A stretch of DNA of 10,508 bases. Origin: Candidatus Symbiothrix sp. (GTDB lineage Bacteria > Bacteroidota > Bacteroidia > Bacteroidales > Azobacteroidaceae). The stretch spans positions 1 through 10,508 of the forward strand of contig JAISWY010000107.1 in NCBI GenBank assembly GCA_031270925.1. Reading direction: 5' to 3'. The notes below the pieces were generated by a model. That model was not told the DNA's origin, made no database searches, and saw only the letters and a program-made list of their open reading frames with translations. Of this stretch, positions 5,145-10,508 are shown one piece after another (the stretch's first letter is position 1; every line of letters begins with the position of its first letter). The position numbers were made by a program, and so were the translations under genes.

Positions 5145-6827
5145 ATGAAAAAATACCGGATTTTTATCTTTCTATCCCTTTTGATTTATGGAAGCCGATT
5201 GGTGGACGCTTCGGCTCAATTGTCTGAAAATCAGCGTTTTGATCTTATTAAAAACTTAGATGTTTACAATGCACTCTTTAATGAACTCGCACTGTTTTAT
5301 GTCGATTCGCTCGAAGTGGAGAAGTTGATTCACAAGGATATTGACTACCTGCTACAACAATTGGATCCTTATACCGAATACATTTCCGAAGAAGATATGT
5401 CGGATTTCCAATTTCAAACCACCGGCGAATACGGCGGCATCGGTTCGATTATTTCGATGCGCAACAATAAAATCACAATCGCCGAACCGTATAAAGGAAT
5501 GCCCGCCGCACAAGCCGGCCTGATTCCGGGCGATGTAATCGTTTCGATCAACGGCGAGAGCATGGAAGGTAAAACAACCGCCTACGCCAGCGAACGACTC
5601 AAAGGCCAACCGAATACCAAACTGCAACTCCAAATCCAACGCGCCGGCGAGGAAAAACTCCGCAACCTGAAATTGGAACGTAAACGCATCCAAATTGATC
5701 CGGTTACTTATTATGGTGTAATAGAGGAGGGGATAGGCTACATTTATCTTTCGGGATTTACCACCCACAGCGCCCAGTCGGTCAAAGCTGCTTTATCCGA
5801 TTTGAGGAAAAACAAAAAGATAACTTCGTTGATTATTGATGTGCGCGACAACGGCGGCGGCGTAGTGGAAGATTGCCTCGAAATATTGAATTATTTTGTT
5901 CCGAAAGGAGAATTATTGCTTTCGATGCGCGGAAAAGTCCGTCAGGCCGATCGCTTGTATCATGCAACGAAAGAGCCTGTCGAACCCGATTTGCCCTTGC
6001 TGGTGCTTGTGAACGATCATTCGGCGTCGGCTTCCGAAATTCTGGCGGGAACGATTCAGGATTTGGATCGCGGCGTGATTGTCGGCTCTCGCACATTCGG
6101 CAAAGGCTTGGTGCAGGCGACCCGTCCCTTACCTTATTCCGGAAAATTGAAACTGACAACGGCCAAATATTACATTCCGAGCGGCCGTTCGATTCAAGCG
6201 ATCGATTATGCGCATCGCGACGAAAACGGCCGCGTTTCGCAGATCCCCGACAGTTTAACGACGGAATATTACACCCGGAATCGTCGACCGGTGCGTGATG
6301 GCGGCGGTATTTTGCCCGATTTCGCGGTGGAAGAAGACAGCCTGCCCAACCTGCTCTATTATATGGAACTCAATTCCCTGTTTTTCGATTTTGTGGTGCA
6401 ATGGCGGACTCAACATCCGTCGGTTCCGGAACCGGAAAATTTTACTCTTTCTGATGAAACCTACAACGCATTCAAAGATTTCGTAAAATCAAAAGATTTC
6501 AAATACGACCGCCAAAGCGAAAAAGTCTTGATCAATTTGAAGAAAACAATGGAATTTGAAGGCTATTACGCCACCGCTTCAGCCGAATTTCAGGCTTTGG
6601 AAGCCAAACTTCAACCTGATTTGGATCGCGATTTGGAATTACATAAACTATTAATATCCAAATATTTATCTTTACAAATCATGAAGCAATATTATTTCGG
6701 ACAAGGCGAATTGGAATATGCTTTGCGCGAAGACAAAGCGATGACTGAAGCGCTTCGTATTTTGAAAGATAAACAATTGTATAATAACACATTAAGCTCT
6801 TCTATAAAACCGGAAACGAATGAATAA
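5145..6827 (+). CDS. S41-family C-terminal processing protease (CtpA/Prc-like)
   Basis: The ATG at 5145 gives 560 residues; an ATG at 5112 would add 11 but lies upstream of the likely transcript start. The N-terminus (MKKYRIFIFLSLLIYG, with a possible cut after ASA near residue 25) is a signal peptide, so the enzyme acts in the periplasm or at the membrane. A helical region with LDPYTEYI (73-80) leads into a PDZ domain starting at GEYGGIG (94-100) and including AAQAGLIPGDVIVSING. The S41 catalytic domain spans roughly 185-375. Ser295 in HSASASEILAG, Lys320 in GSRTFGKGLVQ and Gln324 fit the Ser-Lys dyad and helper of the family, with the usual 25-residue Ser-Lys spacing. A helical tail of about 180 residues follows, typical of Bacteroidales members. 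Substrates are unknown. It overlaps the MATE gene by eight bases. Confidence 0.95.
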   Translation: MKKYRIFIFLSLLIYGSRLVDASAQLSENQRFDLIKNLDVYNALFNELALFYVDSLEVEKLIHKDIDYLLQQLDPYTEYISEEDMSDFQFQTTGEYGGIGSIISMRNNKITIAEPYKGMPAAQAGLIPGDVIVSINGESMEGKTTAYASERLKGQPNTKLQLQIQRAGEEKLRNLKLERKRIQIDPVTYYGVIEEGIGYIYLSGFTTHSAQSVKAALSDLRKNKKITSLIIDVRDNGGGVVEDCLEILNYFVPKGELLLSMRGKVRQADRLYHATKEPVEPDLPLLVLVNDHSASASEILAGTIQDLDRGVIVGSRTFGKGLVQATRPLPYSGKLKLTTAKYYIPSGRSIQAIDYAHRDENGRVSQIPDSLTTEYYTRNRRPVRDGGGILPDFAVEEDSLPNLLYYMELNSLFFDFVVQWRTQHPSVPEPENFTLSDETYNAFKDFVKSKDFKYDRQSEKVLINLKKTMEFEGYYATASAEFQALEAKLQPDLDRDLELHKLLISKYLSLQIMKQYYFGQGELEYALREDKAMTEALRILKDKQLYNNTLSSSIKPETNE

Positions 6828-8169
6828 TAGCACAGCTCCCCTAGCTTTGGGAACCGAGAAAATCGGAAAATTATTGATGCAATACGCGCTTCCGGCGATT
6901 ATTGCGATGACGGCATCTTCCTTATATAATATTACCGACAGTATTTTTATCGGTCATGGCGTAGGCCATTTGGCCTTGGTCGGTTTAGGGATTACTTTGC
7001 CTCTGATGAATTTGGGTGCGGCTTTCGGTTCGTTGGTGGGCATGGGCGCTTCCACCTTGTTGTCGATCCGGATGGGACAAAAAGACTACGAATCGGCCAA
7101 TCATATACTGGGTAATGTGCTGGTTTTGAATCTTATCATGGGTACTGCCTTTTCGATTCTCATGTTGCTGTTTCTTAAACCGCTCCTGATTTTCTTCGGA
7201 GCCAGCGATGCGACTTTGCCCTACGCCTACGATTTCATGTTTATTCTCCTCTGCGGTAATGTGTTTACGCATTTGTATTTCGGTTTGAATGCCTTATTTC
7301 GTTCGTCCGGAAATCCTCAAACGGCGATGATGGCAACCATTTACACTGTGCTTATCAATTTGGTACTCAATCCCTTATTTATTTTTGTCTTTCATTGGGG
7401 AATCCGCGGGTCGGCATTTGCAACCATCATTTCTCAAATCTTGGTTTTGTGTTGGCAATTTCATTTATTCAACGATAAAAATTATTTTATTCATTGGAAG
7501 AAAGGCATTTACAAGTTGAAAAAAAACATTGTAAAGGATTCGTTATCCATTGGGATGTCGCCTTTTTTGATGAATGCGGCGACTTGCTTTATCGTGGTCA
7601 TCATCAACAGGCAATTGTTTAAGTATGGCGGCGATTTAGCGGTAGGCGCTTACACAATTCTCAATCGCATTGTCCTTCTGTTTGTGATGATTGTTTTGGG
7701 TTTGAATCAGGGAATGCAGCCCATCGCCGGTTACAATTATGGCGCCAATTTGCACGATCGTGTGCTTAAAGTACTGAAAATAACTATTTTATACGCTACA
7801 ATCATTATGGTTGCCGGTAGTGCATTCGTCGAATTGTTTCCGCATTCGGTGGCAGCTATATTTACCAACGAAGAAGAATTGGTAACGTATGCCGTTCCCG
7901 GATTACGTTGGGTGTTTGCCGTTTTTTCTTTGGTGGGCTTCCAAATTGTGGTATCGACCTATTTCCAAAGCATCGGCAAGCCGGCGCAATCCATTATTTT
8001 ATCGCTTTCGCGGCAGGTATTGATACTCATTCCTTTGCTGCTTATTTTGCCGAATTTCTTTCACGTTACCGGCGTATGGATGAGTATGACGATTTCGGAT
8101 TTTATTTCGGTTATATTAGCCGGTATGCTGTTATACAGAGAGTTACGAACTAAAAATAAGCCCGTATGA
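6820..8169 (+). CDS. MATE-family efflux transporter
   Basis: The 449-residue membrane protein shows the duplicated MatE plan. The first half begins at about residue 17 (LLMQYALPAIIAMTASSLYN, then TDSIFIG), and the second at about 245 (GMSPFLMNAATCFIVV, then LGLNQGMQPIAGYNYGA at 293-309). About twelve hydrophobic segments are visible, as expected. MATE pumps export cationic or other organic compounds from the cytoplasm using a sodium or proton gradient; neither drug range nor coupling ion can be told here. The start codon lies inside the end of the protease gene and the last four bases overlap the next gene, so the three are very probably one operon. Confidence 0.94.
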   Translation: MNNSTAPLALGTEKIGKLLMQYALPAIIAMTASSLYNITDSIFIGHGVGHLALVGLGITLPLMNLGAAFGSLVGMGASTLLSIRMGQKDYESANHILGNVLVLNLIMGTAFSILMLLFLKPLLIFFGASDATLPYAYDFMFILLCGNVFTHLYFGLNALFRSSGNPQTAMMATIYTVLINLVLNPLFIFVFHWGIRGSAFATIISQILVLCWQFHLFNDKNYFIHWKKGIYKLKKNIVKDSLSIGMSPFLMNAATCFIVVIINRQLFKYGGDLAVGAYTILNRIVLLFVMIVLGLNQGMQPIAGYNYGANLHDRVLKVLKITILYATIIMVAGSAFVELFPHSVAAIFTNEEELVTYAVPGLRWVFAVFSLVGFQIVVSTYFQSIGKPAQSIILSLSRQVLILIPLLLILPNFFHVTGVWMSMTISDFISVILAGMLLYRELRTKNKPV

Positions 8170-8774
8170 ACTATATTATTACCATCGGCCGCCAATTGGG
8201 AAGCGGCGGAAAGCAAATCGGCGATTTGTTATCGCAAAAATTGGGTACTCCGTGTTACGACAAGGAATTGATTCACATGGCCTCGCATGAAAGCGGTTTA
8301 GGCAGGGAATTTTTTGAAAAAGCGGACGAAAAGAGCAGTTTTAGCTTTTGGGGTTCGGATTTCGGCTTCCGTTCGGGATTTATGGGAAACGCTTCGGGCA
8401 ATTACCTGACCAACGAAAGCTTGTTTCAGATTCAGAGTGAAGTGATTAAGAAATTGGCTGAAAAGGAATCTTGTATTTTCGTCGGACGATGTGCCGATTA
8501 CATTCTTCGCAATTATCCGCGCCGTTTGAGTGTGTTTGTGAGCGCTTGCATCGACGACCGTATTCGCCGGATCGTTGAAAAGCAAGGAATCAGCAAAAAA
8601 GAAGCCGCACTTTTGATTGAGCAGACCGACAAAAAGCGTGCAGGCTATTACAATTATTACACAAACAAGGAGTGGGGAAAGGCCGCCTCTTACGATTTAT
8701 GCGTTAATTCGTCTGTTTTCACAATTGATAAAATTGTTGAAATGATTGCAGAGTACGTTGAAATACATTTTTAA
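8166..8774 (+). CDS. Cytidylate-kinase-like family protein
   Basis: This 202-residue protein belongs to the cytidylate-kinase-like family (PF13189 type), distinct from true Cmk. Its glycine-rich nucleotide-binding loop is IGRQLGSGGKQIG (7-19), followed by YDKELIHMA, a central GRCADYIL (108-115 region) and the C-terminal DKKRAGYYNYYT with KEWGKAASYDLCVNS. The loop has GSGGK in place of a classical GK[ST] P-loop, which is normal for this family. The substrate is not established; housekeeping CMP kinase activity should not be assumed. It overlaps the MATE gene by four bases (ATGA at 8166-8169) and ends the operon. Confidence 0.9.
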   Translation: MNYIITIGRQLGSGGKQIGDLLSQKLGTPCYDKELIHMASHESGLGREFFEKADEKSSFSFWGSDFGFRSGFMGNASGNYLTNESLFQIQSEVIKKLAEKESCIFVGRCADYILRNYPRRLSVFVSACIDDRIRRIVEKQGISKKEAALLIEQTDKKRAGYYNYYTNKEWGKAASYDLCVNSSVFTIDKIVEMIAEYVEIHF

Positions 8775-8823
8775 TCTTCAATATTCGAACCATCATAAAA
8801 AAATTGGTAATAAATAGTAGTGC

Positions 8824-8856
8824 TTGTTCAAAATAAATCGTTTTTTTTTACGTTTT
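8824..8856 (+). promoter_or_regulatory. Weak candidate promoter before the PP2C-like gene
   Basis: In the 116-base gap between the kinase-like and PP2C-like genes no exact TAnnTTTG is seen. The nearest candidate is TTG at 8824-8826, a 22-base gap and TACGTTTT at 8849-8856, with one mismatch in the -7 element and long spacing. There is no clear hairpin terminator in the gap either. Confidence 0.25.
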
Positions 8857-8890
8857 TTAAATCACAGACACTCTTAAATCCGATTCAGAA

Positions 8891-9577
8891 ATGAAAATGA
8901 AAATAAAAAATGCAGATATTGTCTATCCAGCGCATTTATTGAGCGGTAAATCCAATCGCTTGTTTTTGTCGTGCGGCGGTCGTTCCAATCGTTCGATACT
9001 CGCAGGACAGGAGGTTTGTGAAGCCATTCAAATCTATTTTGATTCATTTCTGGAAGGAAAAATCACGGTCGATTTCATCGAAAAAGCCATCCGGATGGCC
9101 GAAATCCGCTTATCCGAATTTCAAAAGAAACATCACGAGCAACAAGGCTTTTTCACTTCCTTATCGTTGTTTTATTTGGCCGACGATTGCGTTTATCTGG
9201 CGCAAATCGGCGAAAGTAGCATCTGTCAAATTCGCGAAAATCAAGTAATTATGAAAATGATTGATGCTTCGATCGACCGAAAACTTTGCGGCGTTCATAA
9301 ACCGGTTGAAATCAATGTGGTTTCATTGAAAGATATTCGGGCAAACGACTGTTTTTTCATCTGCAACAACATTTATCTATCCTCCGAAGACGAACAGGCC
9401 ATTATGCTGATAATTGCCGAATTTCCACAAATGGAAGACTATATGGCGCATATCAAGCAATATTTTTTGAACAGATACAAACAAACTTTTTCGGGACATT
9501 TGATTCCGATTGAGCAAATTCACGAACCGCGAACCATCAAGCAATGGATGGATTCGCTGGTTTACTCGTTTATATAA
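8891..9577 (+). CDS. Degenerate PP2C-like protein (probable pseudophosphatase)
   Basis: The order of segments follows a PP2C (PPM) Ser/Thr phosphatase domain, but the metal-binding residues are gone. The stretch RLFLSCGGRSNRS (23-35) sits where VCDGMGGH is expected. TSLSLFYL then AQIGESSICQIRENQV (104-119) matches the G-T-T and IGDSRxYxIR strands with Glu for Asp. FFICNNIYLSSEDEQ (155-169) replaces CSDGLxxxLSDEE. SGHLIPIEQI near 201-210 replaces the DN motif. The N-terminal R...NED motif is also absent. At 228 residues it is near the usual size, and the frame is intact with ordinary codon use, so it looks maintained and not decaying. It probably lacks phosphatase activity and may bind a partner or sense a state. 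It is nine bases upstream of cysE and likely co-transcribed. The family call is inferred by eye from motif order. Confidence 0.65.
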   Translation: MKMKIKNADIVYPAHLLSGKSNRLFLSCGGRSNRSILAGQEVCEAIQIYFDSFLEGKITVDFIEKAIRMAEIRLSEFQKKHHEQQGFFTSLSLFYLADDCVYLAQIGESSICQIRENQVIMKMIDASIDRKLCGVHKPVEINVVSLKDIRANDCFFICNNIYLSSEDEQAIMLIIAEFPQMEDYMAHIKQYFLNRYKQTFSGHLIPIEQIHEPRTIKQWMDSLVYSFI

Positions 9578-9586
9578 CACAGATTT

Positions 9587-10483
9587 ATGCAACACTTGAT
9601 TCGGAGAACCGTAGAACAATTAACTTTCAATCACACAGAAGTTTACCCGACTATTCCCTTGCACGACCGGCGGATTCCTTCCTTGCTGCGCCTGCGCGAA
9701 TTGGTGGATACGGTTCATGCGATCGTTTTTCCGGGCTATTCGGGCGCCTCGGTTGTCAATGAAGATTCGCTTTTGTATCACACCGGTGTGGCGGTCGAAA
9801 AAGTTCATCAGCTGCTGTTGCAACAGGTTTTGGATGCACTTTTCTTTGAAATCAACGCTTCGGATACGATTTCTGCGCGTGAAAAGGCGGTTGAGATTAC
9901 AGATACTTTTCTCGAACGTTTGCCGTGGCTGAAATATATGCTTTCGACCGATGTAAAAGCAATCTTCAATTCCGATCCGGCCGCTAGGAGTTTCGATGAA
10001 GTGATTTTTTGTTATCCGGCCATCAACGCGATTTTGAATTACCGCGTGGCTCACGAATTGTTTTTATTGGATGTGCCTGTGCTTCCGCGAATTATAACCG
10101 AAATCGCTCATTCCGAAACAGGAATCGATATTCATCCCGGAGCGCAAATCGGCGAATATTTCAGTATCGACCATGGCACCGGCGTCGTTATCGGGCAAAC
10201 GTCGATAATAGGAAATCATGTAACTTTATATCAGGGAGTTACACTTGGCGCCAAAAGTTTTACATTGGATAATGACGGTCATCCGATAGATGTGCCGCGC
10301 CATCCGATTTTGGAAGATAATGTTACGATTTATTCCAACTCCTCGATTTTGGGACGGGTTACGATTGGCCACGACACTATTGTTGGCGGTAATATCTGGC
10401 TCACACACAGCGTTCCTCCTTATTCGCGTATCCTGCAAACGAAGGCGATTGCTTTGGATCTCTTGGATGGCGCCGGTATCTGA
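9587..10483 (+). CDS. cysE: Serine O-acetyltransferase
   Basis: The enzyme transfers acetyl from acetyl-CoA to L-serine to give O-acetylserine, the committed step of cysteine synthesis in the cytoplasm. The 298-residue protein has an N-terminal helical domain of about 170 residues and a C-terminal left-handed beta-helix of hexapeptide repeats. Key sequence is DIHPGAQIGEYFSIDHGTG (181-199), in which Asp181 and His196 have the same 15-residue separation as Asp143 and His158 of E. coli CysE. GVTLGAKSF follows, and RHPILEDNVTIYSNSSILG with GGNIWLTHSVPP closes the helix. It is longer than E. coli CysE, as is usual for the Bacteroidales form. The stop is complete and 25 bases remain before the window end, so any cysteine synthase gene downstream cannot be seen. 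Confidence 0.95.
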   Translation: MQHLIRRTVEQLTFNHTEVYPTIPLHDRRIPSLLRLRELVDTVHAIVFPGYSGASVVNEDSLLYHTGVAVEKVHQLLLQQVLDALFFEINASDTISAREKAVEITDTFLERLPWLKYMLSTDVKAIFNSDPAARSFDEVIFCYPAINAILNYRVAHELFLLDVPVLPRIITEIAHSETGIDIHPGAQIGEYFSIDHGTGVVIGQTSIIGNHVTLYQGVTLGAKSFTLDNDGHPIDVPRHPILEDNVTIYSNSSILGRVTIGHDTIVGGNIWLTHSVPPYSRILQTKAIALDLLDGAGI

Positions 10484-10508
10484 TTAATAAATTAAAAATT
10501 ATATATTT

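Noticed and set aside
5873..6298. A 141-residue plus-strand frame inside the protease gene
   Set aside because: It is an out-of-frame reading of the S41 catalytic region, where the true frame carries the Ser-Lys dyad.
8298..8585. A 95-residue minus-strand frame
   Set aside because: It is a shadow of the cytidylate-kinase-like gene, which shows its own conserved motifs in the plus strand.

Overview
The window looks like a piece of a Bacteroidales (Bacteroidota) chromosome. Every protein resembles the Bacteroidales form of its family. Start codons lack Shine-Dalgarno sites. Several genes and a tRNA are preceded by the TAnnTTTG -7 element typical of this phylum. I cannot name the genus. I saw no phage, plasmid, secretion or defence genes. 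The coding content is core housekeeping, and the unusual material lies in one noncoding stretch and in two degenerate or shortened proteins.

Layout. (1) 1-99: noncoding, with a near-perfect palindromic repeat. (2) 100-462 (-): the C-terminal (ACT-like) part of a CBS-domain protein without its CBS domains. It is divergent from (3) 554-2953 (+): exbB, exbD and a TonB-like gene, an inner-membrane proton-driven energy transduction unit, followed one base later by a DJ-1/PfpI protein. (4) 4525-2989 (-): an acyl-CoA thioesterase then dprA, convergent with the exbB operon. (5) 4526-4983: a noncoding stretch dense in hairpins. It holds two inverted copies of the repeat seen at 31-72 and an orphan promoter-like sequence, and ends in a tRNA terminator. 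(6) 4984-5057 (-): tRNA-Asn(GUU). (7) 5145-8774 (+): S41 processing protease, MATE efflux pump and a cytidylate-kinase-like protein, all with overlapping ends and so very probably one operon. (8) 8891-10483 (+): a PP2C-like protein that has lost its metal-binding residues, nine bases upstream of serine O-acetyltransferase (cysE).

How the genes relate. ExbB, ExbD and the TonB-like protein would form one complex that couples the proton gradient to outer-membrane work. The protease acts in the periplasm, next to a multidrug-type transporter. CysE commits serine to cysteine synthesis, and its probable co-transcription with a pseudophosphatase is the least expected pairing here.

The most interesting items are the hairpin-rich block at 4604-4930 (a possible miniature element or structured RNA), the apparent pseudophosphatase at 8891-9577, and the face-to-face promoters between the first two genes. 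I found no clearly new multi-gene system.
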